64,000 nt of DNA. It comes from an uncultured Phycicoccus sp. (lineage in GTDB: Bacteria > Actinomycetota > Actinomycetes > Actinomycetales > Dermatophilaceae). The stretch spans positions 1 through 64,000 of the forward strand of contig NZ_CANLZR010000010.1 in assembly GCF_947495705.1 (NCBI RefSeq), read 5' to 3'. A model generated the notes under the pieces. The model did not search any database, was not told the DNA's origin, and worked only from the letters and a program-made list of their open reading frames with translations. The translations under genes and the position numbers were made by a program. This document shows positions 36,169 to 45,521 of this stretch, in pieces; within the stretch, counting starts at the first letter, position 1; each line of letters starts with the position of its first letter.

Positions 36169-37638
36169 ATGGCCAGGGGGACCCTCACGATCGTGGAGCG
36201 ACGCTCCAGGGTCGAGGCTGCGCGGGAGGCGCTGGCGGGTCTGGGTGAGGTGCTGGGGCAGGCGTCGGGGGCCGAGCTGGGTGAGCTGATGGGGGTCGTC
36301 GACGACGTCGCCGCGCAGGCCTGCGCCGCCCGGGTGGCCGTCACGGTGGAGGCCGCCCGGCGGGGTGAGTGCACCGGGGCCGGGGTCCACGGGTGGGTCC
36401 GCGAGCACGCGCCGTCGCTGCGGCAGGGCGGTGCCGGGCCCGTCGCGGCCCTGGTCCGCGAGGTCACCGCCGCCGACACCGGCCTGGCCCGGGTCGAGCC
36501 CGACCCGGGCTCGCCGGTCGGCCTGGTGTGGGCCGCGGTCACTACCGGGACGGTGGCGGCGGGCACGGCGACGGCGGTGCTGCGCGAGGTCGACCGGCTG
36601 GCGCCGCTGCTGCGCCCCGAGGCCGTGCCCACCGTCACCGCCGCCCTGGTCGACCTGGCCACCGAGTGGGGCCCGACCGTGATGCGGCGGCTCCGTCCCC
36701 GGCTGCTGGCCGACCACGGCCGGCACGGCGTCCTCGACGACCTGCACCACCGCCTCGAGGGAGCCGCCCGGCTCTCGATGCCGCACGTGGAGTCCGCCGA
36801 CCTCACCGAGTACCAGCTGTGGATGACCCCCGAGCAGGCCACCGCCCTCGAAGCCGCCATCGGGCCGCTGTCCGCGCCCGCCCCCAACCCCGAGACCGGC
36901 GAACGCGACCTGCGCCCCGCCGGGCAACGCCGCGTCGAAGCCCTCACCGAGGTCTGCCGCCGCTCCAGCACCCGCGACGCCGACCAGGCCGGGGCCGACG
37001 GGGCGGCCGGGTCACCGGCCGCGGTCCACGTCACCATCACCCTCACCGACCTCGAGCACCGCACCGGCGCCGCCGAGGTCCTCGGCTCCGCCGCCACCGC
37101 CACCCTCCTGCCCCCCGAGGCCCTGCGCCGCATCGCCTGCGACGCCGCGCTCGTCCCGCACGTCCTGGGCACCCACGGCGAGCACCTCGACCAAGGCCGC
37201 GTCGCCCGCCTCTTCACCCGCGCCCAACGCCGCCGCCTCTGGCTGCGCGACCGCGGCTGCACCTACCCCGGCTGCACCGCCCCCGCCGCCTGGACCCGCG
37301 CCCACCACCTCACCCACTGGGCCGACGGCGGACCATCCGACATCACCAACGCCGCCCTGCTCTGCCAACACCACCACACCACCGTCCACCGACGACGCCT
37401 GGCCGCCCACACCACCCCCACCCCCGACCCCCACGGCCGACACGTCCACTGGGACCTCACCGACGGCTCCTACGACCGCCACCTCGCCCACCAGCGGAAA
37501 CGGGCCCCCGGCGACCCGCCACCCCGACCACCGACCCCACTCCACCACGCCCACATCGGCGCCCCCGACCACCACGACGACCTCGAGCTCTGGTGGGCCG
37601 AGCTCACCGACGACGACTGGACCCTCCCCGCCGCCTGA
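36169..37638 (+). CDS. DUF222-HNH endonuclease (13E12 repeat family)
   Basis: This protein has 489 residues. An N-terminal DUF222 helical domain (about 20-330) precedes an intact C-terminal HNH motif: RDRGCTYPGCTAPAAWTRAH, then HLTHWADGG and LLCQHHHTTVH, with zinc-binding cysteines. These proteins are abundant and variable in actinobacteria; some M. tuberculosis members are LexA-regulated. The promoter here contains a LexA-like box and would give a leaderless mRNA. The biological role (DNA repair, mobile element or defence) is unsettled. It is the intact relative of the truncated gene at the left edge. Confidence 0.9.
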   Translation: MARGTLTIVERRSRVEAAREALAGLGEVLGQASGAELGELMGVVDDVAAQACAARVAVTVEAARRGECTGAGVHGWVREHAPSLRQGGAGPVAALVREVTAADTGLARVEPDPGSPVGLVWAAVTTGTVAAGTATAVLREVDRLAPLLRPEAVPTVTAALVDLATEWGPTVMRRLRPRLLADHGRHGVLDDLHHRLEGAARLSMPHVESADLTEYQLWMTPEQATALEAAIGPLSAPAPNPETGERDLRPAGQRRVEALTEVCRRSSTRDADQAGADGAAGSPAAVHVTITLTDLEHRTGAAEVLGSAATATLLPPEALRRIACDAALVPHVLGTHGEHLDQGRVARLFTRAQRRRLWLRDRGCTYPGCTAPAAWTRAHHLTHWADGGPSDITNAALLCQHHHTTVHRRRLAAHTTPTPDPHGRHVHWDLTDGSYDRHLAHQRKRAPGDPPPRPPTPLHHAHIGAPDHHDDLELWWAELTDDDWTLPAA

Positions 37639-37692
37639 CGCGAGGCCAAGCTGGCGTCGAGGCAGAAGTCGATGATCGGATCGCGGGCCACC

Positions 37693-38928
37693 TCAGCTGC
37701 GGCCAGCGGCAGTTCCTGGGATGTTGACATCGACCCAGACCAGCCGATGGTCCGAACTGGGGAAGGGGAAGACGCCGGTCAGCCTGAACAGAGGGTCGTC
37801 CTGATTTGGCCAGAACACGCCGGCGTCCTGGATGCGCAGGTTCACACGGGGCAGGACGTAGTCCACTCGAAGGTTGCCTGGCGCTGTGTCGCTGAAGTCG
37901 GCAGTGTCGAAGCGAGGGTCGCTGCGGTGCGTCAGGTTCGCGCCGCCTTGCAGCGCGCTGGCCTCCGCTGCGCCCTCGCTGTCGGGAGCGACCTTGGTGT
38001 TGACCAGCGGGTGTTCGGTCAACTGCTGGATCGCACCCGGGATGCTGTCACCGTCGAGCGGGTCGCTGTTCTGGTCGCCGGCGATGACGAACATGGAGCC
38101 AGGCTTCAGGCCGCCGAATCTGCCGGAGTCGTCATAGATGTAGTCGGACGTCGGCCCGGGAGTGATGTAGTCGGCCCACAACCGGATCTCGTCATGGTTG
38201 CGCTTTCCGTTGCGATCCTCTGGACCGTCGAAGACCGGCGGCGTGGGATGGCTGACCAGGAAGTGGACCTCCCGGGCGCCGACCTTGATGGGGACGTCCC
38301 AGTGGCTCTTGGACGAGAGGCGGAAGACATCCAACTCCTCCTGGGAGTACCAGTCGGCCGGCTCGGGAGTGGAGGGGTCGTCCGGGAGGAGCGCGCCCGG
38401 CATGTCTCGCCACAGGAACCTCTGGAAGGTCCGCACGCCGTCGACATCGATCGGGTACCGGCTGAAGACGACCATGCCGAACTGGCCCGGGAAGAAGCCG
38501 AACCCGAAGGCGTCGTCCGGTCCGCCGACCACGCCGTTGTTGTTCAGATCGACGCCAGACGGGATGCCGGTGTTCGATGGCGCGACGTAGTAGTAGGGGT
38601 AGTCGATGGCCTCGGCGCCCATCTGGCCGACGGACAGGTAGTTGTCCTGGAACAGCTCGGCCGCGTGACCGCCCTCGACGAAGTCGAACTCGTTGATCAG
38701 CAGCACATCGGGGCGCGTGCGCTGGATGATCTCCGCCACTGCTCGCGCCTGGGCATTGGTCGTCGTCGACAGATCGCCGACCAGCTGTCCTTCGACGTTG
38801 CGGTTGAGTGAGGCGTTGAAGGTCGCGAAGCGAACCGGCTCGGCCCGGGCCTGGGCACTCGCCGGGACGACGACCGCCAGCCCGAGGAGGACCAGGAAGC
38901 CGATGGCTGCGATGACGGATCTGGGCAC
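37693..38928 (-). CDS. Secreted endonuclease/exonuclease/phosphatase-family protein
   Basis: This 411-residue protein has an N-terminal signal peptide (SVIAAIGFLVLLGLAVVVPASAQA). The EEP fold is indicated by VRFATFNASLNRN, LLINEFDF, the catalytic-loop FVIAGDQNSDPLDGDS and the C-terminal SSDHRLVWVDV. A dockerin/EF-hand-like loop (DLNNNGVVGGPDDA) interrupts the fold. It could be an extracellular nuclease or phosphodiesterase. The GTG start has GAGGAGG upstream. The gene and its surroundings are less GC-biased than neighbours, suggesting acquisition by transfer. Confidence 0.85.
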   Translation of the reverse strand: MPRSVIAAIGFLVLLGLAVVVPASAQARAEPVRFATFNASLNRNVEGQLVGDLSTTTNAQARAVAEIIQRTRPDVLLINEFDFVEGGHAAELFQDNYLSVGQMGAEAIDYPYYYVAPSNTGIPSGVDLNNNGVVGGPDDAFGFGFFPGQFGMVVFSRYPIDVDGVRTFQRFLWRDMPGALLPDDPSTPEPADWYSQEELDVFRLSSKSHWDVPIKVGAREVHFLVSHPTPPVFDGPEDRNGKRNHDEIRLWADYITPGPTSDYIYDDSGRFGGLKPGSMFVIAGDQNSDPLDGDSIPGAIQQLTEHPLVNTKVAPDSEGAAEASALQGGANLTHRSDPRFDTADFSDTAPGNLRVDYVLPRVNLRIQDAGVFWPNQDDPLFRLTGVFPFPSSDHRLVWVDVNIPGTAAGRS

Positions 38929-39040
38929 TGGTTCCTCCTCGACTGCGGTCGGGTCCGAGCCCCGAATCGCGACGCCGAGCCTACGCTCAGCGCATCGCCG
39001 GCCACCACCCTTGGGCGCTCCTCACTGCGGCGCTGCGCGG

Positions 39041-39787
39041 TCAGGCACCCGCACGAGACCGTCTGCCTCCCGATGTCAACGGCCGGCGGACGCCCCGCAG
39101 GCACAGGTAGGCCACCATCCACAGCTCGCCGATGGTGGTGGGCACGGTCAACAGGTCGAGGGCGAGGCCGGCATCGGGGAGCAGGTAGGTGAAGAGCGCG
39201 TTCGCGACGTACCCCACGCCGCCGATCATCAGCAGCCAGCCCAGCAGGCCGGGCATCCAGGCGGACCGCCGCGCGAGCCAGCCCATGGGGATCAGCCAGA
39301 GCCCGAAGAAGATGCCGCCGATGAGCCACAGGTGGCCGCTCACGACGTACAGCAGCTGCACGGTGGCGGCCGCCCCACCACTCACCGCCAGCGAGGCATC
39401 CTGACTGACGTCGAGCGCGGTGGCGAGCATGGCCGCACTGCCGAGGATCGCCACCGAGTTGACGAGGCCGAATGCGGCGATCGAGCCCGCGGCGAAGGTG
39501 TGCACGCTCCTGAAGAGGCGGTAGAACCACACGGCGACGAGCGCCTGAGTGAGCACGATGCCCGTCTCCAACACGATGCCGAGGCGGGCCACGGTCTCGT
39601 GCTCGGTCAGGTTGGCCAAGGTCGCGGCCGGGTCGTCAGCGACGAAGAGCTGGCCGCGGACCAGCCCGAAACCGAGCAGCCCCGTGACGACCAGCCCGAG
39701 GTAGAGCAGACCGGTGGTGCGTGCTGTGCGGACCGGCTCGGGAGTGATCGCCTCGGCGCGTGAGCCGCTGGCGGTGATGATGGTCAT
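39041..39787 (-). CDS. DUF4386 integral membrane protein
   Basis: This 248-residue protein has about seven transmembrane helices and the DUF4386 pattern: RTTGLLYLGLVVTGLLGFGL at the N-terminus, the VWFYRLFRSV loop, and IFFGLWLIPMGWLARRS in the C-terminal half. The family has no known biochemical function. The ATG at 39787 is preceded by an AGAGGG element. The 260-nt stretch upstream (39788-40047) holds no recognisable gene. Confidence 0.85.
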   Translation of the reverse strand: MTIITASGSRAEAITPEPVRTARTTGLLYLGLVVTGLLGFGLVRGQLFVADDPAATLANLTEHETVARLGIVLETGIVLTQALVAVWFYRLFRSVHTFAAGSIAAFGLVNSVAILGSAAMLATALDVSQDASLAVSGGAAATVQLLYVVSGHLWLIGGIFFGLWLIPMGWLARRSAWMPGLLGWLLMIGGVGYVANALFTYLLPDAGLALDLLTVPTTIGELWMVAYLCLRGVRRPLTSGGRRSRAGA

Positions 39788-40047
39788 CGGAGTGCCCTCT
39801 TCCGTGTCGCGGCCCGGGGTGCATCCTCGGTGAGGCACCGCATCTGCCCATGGTGCTCGGCACGACGATCCGCCGACATCGGGCAAGACCCTGGTCCTAC
39901 CCTCGGGCACCCCGAGATCCGACCGAGGCATCCAGCACCTCGACGTACCAGTCACGCCCGCGCCCTGTCCGCCGCCGGTGGTGCGAACCCCGTCGGTTCC
40001 GGCCTCCCACGGTCGCGACGAGAGGACTGTTCCGTGACACTGCCTCG

Positions 40048-40393
40048 ATGACTGCTGAGTACGCCTCGTCGGACCAGTTCCGTGGCGCCCGCATCCACTC
40101 GTGCGACCTCGCCGGTCTGGAGATCCGTGACTCTGACCCTCGACGCCACGCCGACTCTCGATGAGGTGCTGGTGCCGCGGCAGCGTCGGATGGCCTCCAT
40201 GCGCCGCGTTGTCGACAGGCTCACCGAGGCCGAGCTCGATCGCCGCTGCGGCCGCAAGCCGGCGGAGCCGTATCCGGACCAGGAGTACCTGGTCCGCCGC
40301 TGCCTCAAGGTGGTCCTGAAGGAGGAGGTCGAGCACCACCGGTACTGCGTCCGTGACCTCACCGTCCTCGAGCAGGCCGCCGCCGCTCAGTAG
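40048..40393 (+). pseudogene. Remnant of a pentapeptide/DinB-superfamily protein
   Basis: The 5' part reads MTAEYASSDQFRGARIHSC, with pentapeptide-like FRGARIHSCDLAGLEIRD. After about residue 28 the frame shifts by +1 and continues directly into the C-terminal end of a DinB-type protein (TLDATPTLDEVL, LKEEVEHHRYCVRDLTVLE). The roughly 120 residues that normally separate these parts in intact relatives are missing. This indicates an internal deletion plus frameshift. A short frame starting at a GTG near 40126 could still be translated, but would lack the DinB bundle. Confidence 0.65.
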
Positions 40394-40402
40394 GGTCGGC
40401 CC

Positions 40403-40966
40403 ATGCAGTGGCAACGAGTCCTCCGACCCCTCGTCCAGACCGCCGTCCGGGAAGTCGTCCGGGCCGCGACCCGCGCCACTCCCCGACCGAAGCACGGCAG
40501 GGCACATCGTCGCGGCCGCGCCACCAGCACCGTCCCCCGGGGCGACACCGGCCAGGGGGCCGGCTACCCGGGCGACTTCGTGGGCCCGCTCACCCCGACC
40601 TACGCACCCCACCCGGACGGCCAGCCCGACCCCGGCGAGATCGTGTGGACCTGGGTCCCCTACGAGGAGGACCACAGCCAGGGCAAGGACCGGCCGGTGC
40701 TGCTCGTCGGCCGCGACGGGCCGTGGCTTCTCGCGCTCCAGCTGTCGAGCCAGGACCACGACCGCGACGAGGACCAGGAGCGGCGGGCCGGCCGACTGTG
40801 GGTCGACATCGGCTCCGGTGCGTGGGACTCCCGAGGACGCCCGAGCGAAGCACGGGTCAACCGGATCATCCGGGTCGACCCGGACACGGTCCGCCGCGAG
40901 GGGGCCGTCCTGGCGAAGGACCGGTTCGACGAGGTGGCCGCCGCCGTCCGCGCGGCGACCGGCTGA
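40403..40966 (+). CDS. PemK/MazF-like protein
   Basis: This 187-residue protein has an Arg-rich, poorly ordered N-terminal ~75 residues followed by a PemK/MazF-like SH3-barrel domain (PDPGEIVWTWVPYEEDHSQG, KDRPVLLVGRDGPWLLALQL, a terminal RVDPDTVRREGAVLAKDRFD). No antitoxin gene adjoins it, and actinobacterial proteins of this shape are often solitary. A -10 TAGGGT (40392-40397) lies 5 nt before the ATG, so the mRNA is likely leaderless. RNase activity is not established. Confidence 0.82.
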   Translation: MQWQRVLRPLVQTAVREVVRAATRATPRPKHGRAHRRGRATSTVPRGDTGQGAGYPGDFVGPLTPTYAPHPDGQPDPGEIVWTWVPYEEDHSQGKDRPVLLVGRDGPWLLALQLSSQDHDRDEDQERRAGRLWVDIGSGAWDSRGRPSEARVNRIIRVDPDTVRREGAVLAKDRFDEVAAAVRAATG

Positions 40967-40983
40967 CGCCGCCGCCCCCCACA

Positions 40984-41026
40984 CGCACGAGGGCCCGTCA
41001 CCGCAGTGGTGACGGGCCCTCGTGCG
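40984..41026. terminator. Strong bidirectional terminator between PemK-like gene and rpsT
   Basis: A perfect 19-bp stem (40984-41002 with 41008-41026; core GAGGGCCCGTCACC) encloses a 5-nt loop GCAGT. It lies between convergent stop codons at 40966 and 41039. No U-tract is present, but stem length and position make it a convincing terminator. Confidence 0.85.
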
Positions 41027-41038
41027 AGGCGGCTCGGC

Positions 41039-41299
41039 TCAGAGCTGAGCGGCCTTCTTGGCCATCGCGGACTTCTTGTTCGCGGCCTGGTTCTTGTGGA
41101 TGACGCCCTTGCTCACGGCCTTGTCGAGCTTGGTGCTCGCAGCCTGGAGCGCGGTCTTCGCGTCGTCGGCGTTGCCGGAGGCGACGGCCTCGCGGAAACG
41201 ACGCATCGCCGTCTTGAACTCGGACCGGACGGCCTTGTTGCGCTCGGTCGCGGTGCGGTTCGTCTTGATGCGCTTGAGCTGGGACTTGATGTTCGCCAC
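41039..41299 (-). CDS. rpsT: 30S ribosomal protein S20
   Basis: This 86-residue basic protein ([20 protein letters not shown] at the start, [19 protein letters not shown] at the end) is a canonical S20 of the small ribosomal subunit. It starts with GTG at 41299. It lies between holA and lepA as in most bacteria, here separated from lepA by an accessory block. Confidence 0.98.
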   Translation of the reverse strand: MANIKSQLKRIKTNRTATERNKAVRSEFKTAMRRFREAVASGNADDAKTALQAASTKLDKAVSKGVIHKNQAANKKSAMAKKAAQL

Positions 41300-41480
41300 T
41301 GGTTCGTATGCCTTCGGTCGGGATCGGGTTGCCGTAGAGGGCGGCAGTCGCGGGTCGGGACCGGGCGTGGGGGGCCCGTGGTTGACTCGCGCTGGATGAT
41401 GCTCGTGCGCGCGCGACCACACGCGCACGCAGTCGCCAAAGGTACCAGCGGGGCGGCCTCCGCACCAAAACGCAGCAGGC

Positions 41481-42485
41481 TCAGTCGTCCCGGTTGCGGG
41501 CGTGCTGCCCGGTGATCGTGAGCAGGGCCCGCTCGACGGCGTACACCGGGTCGCGCCCACCCCCCTTGACCTCGGCGTCGGCGGCGGCGAGCGCCTGGAG
41601 CGACGCGCCGAGCCCGTCGGCGGTCCACCCCGACAGCGACCGGCGGGCCCGGTCGACCTGCCACGGCGCCATCCCGACGTCGCGGGCGATGTCGGCCGGG
41701 CGCCCCCGCCCGGCCGATCCGACCTTGATGAGCTGCCGCACCTGCTGGGCGAGCACCGCGACGATGGGCACCGGGTCGACACCGACGGCCAGGGCGTGCC
41801 GCAGCAGCCGCAGCGCCTCCGCGGTGTCGCCGGCCATCGCGGCGTCGGCGACCCGGAAGCCCGTGGCCTCGACCTTGCCCCCGTGGTAGGTGAGGACGAC
41901 CTTCTCGTCGATGACCCCCGTCGTGTCGTCGACGAGCTGCTGGCAGGCGGCGGCGAGCTCGCGCACGTCCTTGCCGACCGCCTCGACGAGGGCGTGGACG
42001 GCCTCGGGGGTGGCCTTGCGGCGGGCGCGGCGGAACTCGTGGGCGGCGAAGTCGGCCTTGTCCCGGTCGGTCTTGATGGCCGGGGCGTCGACCACCCGGC
42101 ACCGGGCGCCGCGCAGCGCGTCGAGGACCTTCTTGCCGCGCTGGCCGCTCTTGTGGAGCACGACGAGGGTCAGGTCGGGCTCGGGGGCGTCGCCGATGGC
42201 GGCGAGCAGGTCGGCCTGCAGGGTGTCGGGGGCCTCGTCGAGGTCGTGGACGACGATGCACTTGGCCCCGCCGAACAGCGACGGGCTCGCGTGCAGGACG
42301 AGCTCGCCGGGCTCGTAGGCGGCCGCGTAGAGCCGGATGACCTCGAGGTCGGGCTCGGTGAGGCGCAGCTGGTCGAGGGTCTCGGCGAGCCCGCGCTCGG
42401 CGAGCACCCCCTCGGGCCCGGAGATGAGGACGTACGGCGGCACCCGGTGCGCAACGGCGACGACGTCCTCGGTCATGGCGGTCAC
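41481..42485 (-). CDS. holA: DNA polymerase III subunit delta
   Basis: This 334-residue clamp-loader subunit opens the beta clamp. It shows the HolA pattern: [20 protein letters not shown] at the N-terminus, the AAA+ region without Walker A, a middle lid ([16 protein letters not shown]) and the C-terminal collar ([33 protein letters not shown]). The GTG at 42485 has GGGGAGG 6 nt upstream and is preferred over an in-frame ATG at 42476. It starts back to back with the kinase-like gene at 42554. Confidence 0.93.
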   Translation of the reverse strand: MTAMTEDVVAVAHRVPPYVLISGPEGVLAERGLAETLDQLRLTEPDLEVIRLYAAAYEPGELVLHASPSLFGGAKCIVVHDLDEAPDTLQADLLAAIGDAPEPDLTLVVLHKSGQRGKKVLDALRGARCRVVDAPAIKTDRDKADFAAHEFRRARRKATPEAVHALVEAVGKDVRELAAACQQLVDDTTGVIDEKVVLTYHGGKVEATGFRVADAAMAGDTAEALRLLRHALAVGVDPVPIVAVLAQQVRQLIKVGSAGRGRPADIARDVGMAPWQVDRARRSLSGWTADGLGASLQALAAADAEVKGGGRDPVYAVERALLTITGQHARNRDD

Positions 42486-42553
42486 TCTGCCACCTCCCCC
42501 CGACGGCCGCGGGGGCTGCCTGCCGGCCCGCCCCGCTCGCCTACCATCGACCG

Positions 42554-43117
42554 GTGCTCATCGACCCGCCCGACGACCTGACCCGGCACCGCCGGGTCGT
42601 CGTCTTCGGGGTCACGGGGTCGGGCAAGTCCTCGCTGGCGGTCCGGCTCGCGACGGCCGGAGGCCTGTCGTACGTGGCCGTCGACGACCTCATGTGGCGC
42701 CCCGGCTGGGTCCAGCTCGACCGCACCGCCCAGGTCGCGGCGGTCAGCCCGCACGTCTCGGGTCCGGCGTGGGTCATGGACGCCCTGTGGACCGCCACCC
42801 GCGACGTCGTCCTCCCGCACACCGACCTGCTCATCGCGCTCGACTACCCGCGGCGGGTCAGCCTCGGTCGCCTGTTGGGCCGCACCGTGCACCGCCTGCG
42901 GACCCATGAGGAGATCTGCGGCGGCAACACCGAGTCGTGGCGGCAGACCGTCTCGCGGGACTCGATCGTCGCCTGGCACCTGCGCTCCTTCGAGCGCAAG
43001 CGCCGCGAGATCGCGGGCTGGGCGGCCGCCCCCGACGGCCCGCCGGTGCTCCGCTTCACCGACCCCCGTCAGACGGACGTCTGGCTGCGCCGCCTCGAGG
43101 CCCGCGCCGCGGCCTGA
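42554..43117 (+). CDS. P-loop kinase-like protein (FlaR/topology-modulation type)
   Basis: This 187-residue P-loop NTPase has Walker [10 protein letters not shown], the [15 protein letters not shown] segment and the [14 protein letters not shown] lid-like region. These are typical of the adenylate-kinase-related FlaR/topology-modulation family. The substrate is unknown. A -10 TACCAT (42542-42547) is 6 nt from the GTG start, suggesting a leaderless transcript. Confidence 0.83.
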   Translation: MLIDPPDDLTRHRRVVVFGVTGSGKSSLAVRLATAGGLSYVAVDDLMWRPGWVQLDRTAQVAAVSPHVSGPAWVMDALWTATRDVVLPHTDLLIALDYPRRVSLGRLLGRTVHRLRTHEEICGGNTESWRQTVSRDSIVAWHLRSFERKRREIAGWAAAPDGPPVLRFTDPRQTDVWLRRLEARAAA

Positions 43118-43121
43118 GCGG

Positions 43122-45380
43122 TCAGTCGAAGGTCAGGGTCGGGCCGGTGCCGGCCTCGAGCCCCAGCCCGTCGAGCCGGGCCCGGACGATCTCGGCCGGC
43201 AGCTCCATCGACTCGGCCAGCTCGTCGAGGCCGAGCCCGAGCTCGACCCCGTCGCGCAGCTCCTCGTCCTCCTGCACCGTCCAGGCATGGCCCTGGGTGA
43301 CCGCAGTGCGCGCGTTCTCGGGCGGCGGGGGCGGGTGGGCGACCGGCTTGTCGGCGGGGGCCGGCGTCGCCTCGACCATCGACGTCCCGGCGAGGGCGCC
43401 GGTGAGCCCGCGCAGCGTCGGCTCGGCGACGGGCAACGGCGGGGGCGCGGTCTCGTCGAGCCGGGCCAGCGCCGCCAGCACCATCGCGCGGTCGGCGGTG
43501 GGCCAGAACGGCGGCAGGGACCGCTGGAGGAACCCGGCGTAGCGGGCCGACATCATCCGCGAGTCGAGGAAGGCGACGACCCCGCGGTCGTCCGAGCGCC
43601 GGATGAGCCGGCCCGCTCCCTGCGCCAGCCGCAGTGCCGCGTGGGTGGCCGACACCGCCATGAAGCCGTTGCCGCCCATCCGGGCGATGGCCTGGGACCG
43701 GGCCGACGCGAGCGGGTCGTCGGGCCGCGGGAACGGGATGCGGTCGATGAGGACGAGCTGGCACGACGAGCCGGGGACGTCGACGCCCTGCCACAGCGAC
43801 AGCGTCCCGAAGAGGCAGGTGGCGGGGTCCTTGGCGAACTCCCGGACCAGGGTGGAGATCTGGTCCTCGCCCTGGCACAGCACGACGATGTCGGTGTCCT
43901 CGAGCCGCTCGCGCATGACCTCCGTCGCCTCGCGGGCGGCCCGCATCGACGAGAACAGCCCGAGCGTCCGCCCGCCCGCGGCGCGCACCAGCGCCTCGAT
44001 CTCGTCGAGGGTCTGGGGTGCGGTGCCGTCCCGCCCGGGAGGCGGCAGGTGCGTCGCCACGTAGGCGATGCCCTGCTTCGGGTAGTCGAACGGGCTGCCG
44101 ACGTCGAGCCCGCGCCAGGCCGGCGCGCCCTCGCCCCGCAGCCCGATCGTCCCGGCGACGGCGTCGAAGGAGCCGCCGAGCTCGAGGGTGGCGGAGGTGA
44201 TGACGACCGTCCGCTCCTCGAAGACCTTGTCGCGCACGAGCATGGCGACGCTCATCGGCGCGACCCGCAGCACCGGGCCGCGGCGCGGGTCCTTGGACAG
44301 CCACGTGACGTCGAGGTCGCGCTCCTCGAGCATCCGGGCAGCGACGTCGAACAGGTCGTCCACCGCGGCGCGCGCCACCTGGCGTCCCGCGTCCGGCTCC
44401 TCGCCCTGCTGCGGCTTCAGCTCGGTCTGGGCAGCACGGGCGACGTCGCGGATGCGGCCCAGTGCGGTGGCGAGCGCGTCGGGCACCCCGGTGAGGCGAC
44501 CCTCGGGCATCGGTTCGAGGACGGACTCGAGGAGCGTCGCGGCGTCGTCCAGGGCCTCGGCGGCGTCCGCCTTCCGCCCGGCCCGCTTCGACGCGGCACG
44601 CACCGACCCCGCCGACACCTCGTCGGTGATCGTCGAGGTGACCCGGTCGACCAGCTCGTGGCCCTCGTCGATGACGAGGACGTCGTGCTCGGGCAGCATC
44701 TGGCGGCCCTCGAAGGCGTCGATCGCCATGAAGGAGTGGTTGGTGACGACGACGTCGACGTCACGGGCGGCCTCGCGGGACCGCTCGACGAAGCACTCGG
44801 CGACCATCGGGCAGCGCGAGCCGAGGCACTCCTCGGCGCTGACCGACACCTGCCGCCAGGCGCGCTCGGTGACTCCAGGCACGAGCTCGTCGCGGTCCCC
44901 GGACTCGGTGACCCCGGCCCATTCGCGCAGCCGGACCACCTCCTGCCCGAGGCGGGACGCCGCCCGGTCGACGTCGCCGACCGACATCAGCGTGTCGGCG
45001 TCGTCGTCGGGGAAGCCGCCCTCCAGCTTGTGCCGGCACACGTAGTTGCGGCGACCCTTGACCAGGGCGTAGGTGGGGCTCCGGCCCAGCACCGGCGCGA
45101 GCGCCTCGGCCAGACGGGGCATGTCGCGGTCGACGATCTGGGCCTGGAGCGCCAGGGTGGCCGTGGCGACGACGGCGGTGCGGCCGGTGTCCATCGCGTG
45201 CTGCACGGCCGGGACGAGGTACGCGAGGGACTTGCCGGTCCCGGTGCCGGCTTGGACGAGCAGGTGCTCGCCGCTCTCGACGGCGTCGGCCACGGCATGC
45301 GCCATCTCGACCTGGCCCGGGCGCTCGGTGCCGCCCACCCCGACGACGGCGGCGTGGAGCAGGTCGTCGAGGGAGGGCAC
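43122..45380 (-). CDS. DinG/XPD-family ATP-dependent DNA helicase
   Basis: This 752-residue superfamily 2 helicase has Walker [20 protein letters not shown]-box variant [10 protein letters not shown] and C-terminal motif [14 protein letters not shown]. The iron-sulfur domain cysteines are C114-type in [11 protein letters not shown] plus [12 protein letters not shown]. It should unwind DNA 5' to 3' in repair. It also has a C-terminal helical extension (about residues 660-752) ending [20 protein letters not shown]. It starts with GTG. Confidence 0.92.
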   Translation of the reverse strand: MPSLDDLLHAAVVGVGGTERPGQVEMAHAVADAVESGEHLLVQAGTGTGKSLAYLVPAVQHAMDTGRTAVVATATLALQAQIVDRDMPRLAEALAPVLGRSPTYALVKGRRNYVCRHKLEGGFPDDDADTLMSVGDVDRAASRLGQEVVRLREWAGVTESGDRDELVPGVTERAWRQVSVSAEECLGSRCPMVAECFVERSREAARDVDVVVTNHSFMAIDAFEGRQMLPEHDVLVIDEGHELVDRVTSTITDEVSAGSVRAASKRAGRKADAAEALDDAATLLESVLEPMPEGRLTGVPDALATALGRIRDVARAAQTELKPQQGEEPDAGRQVARAAVDDLFDVAARMLEERDLDVTWLSKDPRRGPVLRVAPMSVAMLVRDKVFEERTVVITSATLELGGSFDAVAGTIGLRGEGAPAWRGLDVGSPFDYPKQGIAYVATHLPPPGRDGTAPQTLDEIEALVRAAGGRTLGLFSSMRAAREATEVMRERLEDTDIVVLCQGEDQISTLVREFAKDPATCLFGTLSLWQGVDVPGSSCQLVLIDRIPFPRPDDPLASARSQAIARMGGNGFMAVSATHAALRLAQGAGRLIRRSDDRGVVAFLDSRMMSARYAGFLQRSLPPFWPTADRAMVLAALARLDETAPPPLPVAEPTLRGLTGALAGTSMVEATPAPADKPVAHPPPPPENARTAVTQGHAWTVQEDEELRDGVELGLGLDELAESMELPAEIVRARLDGLGLEAGTGPTLTFD

Positions 45381-45521
45381 CAGGGCAGCCTAGGCGGTGC
45401 CGGTGGGACCCCGCCGCTCCCGTCCCCAGGGCCGGGAACCCGGCACAGGCGTTGCGTATCGTGCGCTCGGTTGCGCGGCACGCACCCGATCCCTTGTCGC
45501 TGCGCGGGCGGGGGTGCCACG

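Noticed and set aside
42906-45521. Open frame extending the fhs gene upstream by about 870 codons
   Set aside because: It runs antisense through the DinG-like helicase and has no family similarity; the formate--THF ligase family begins near the ATG at 45522.
45381-45521. Possible tetrahydrofolate riboswitch upstream of fhs
   Set aside because: No conserved THF-I or THF-II core or suitable stems were seen in the 140-nt leader.
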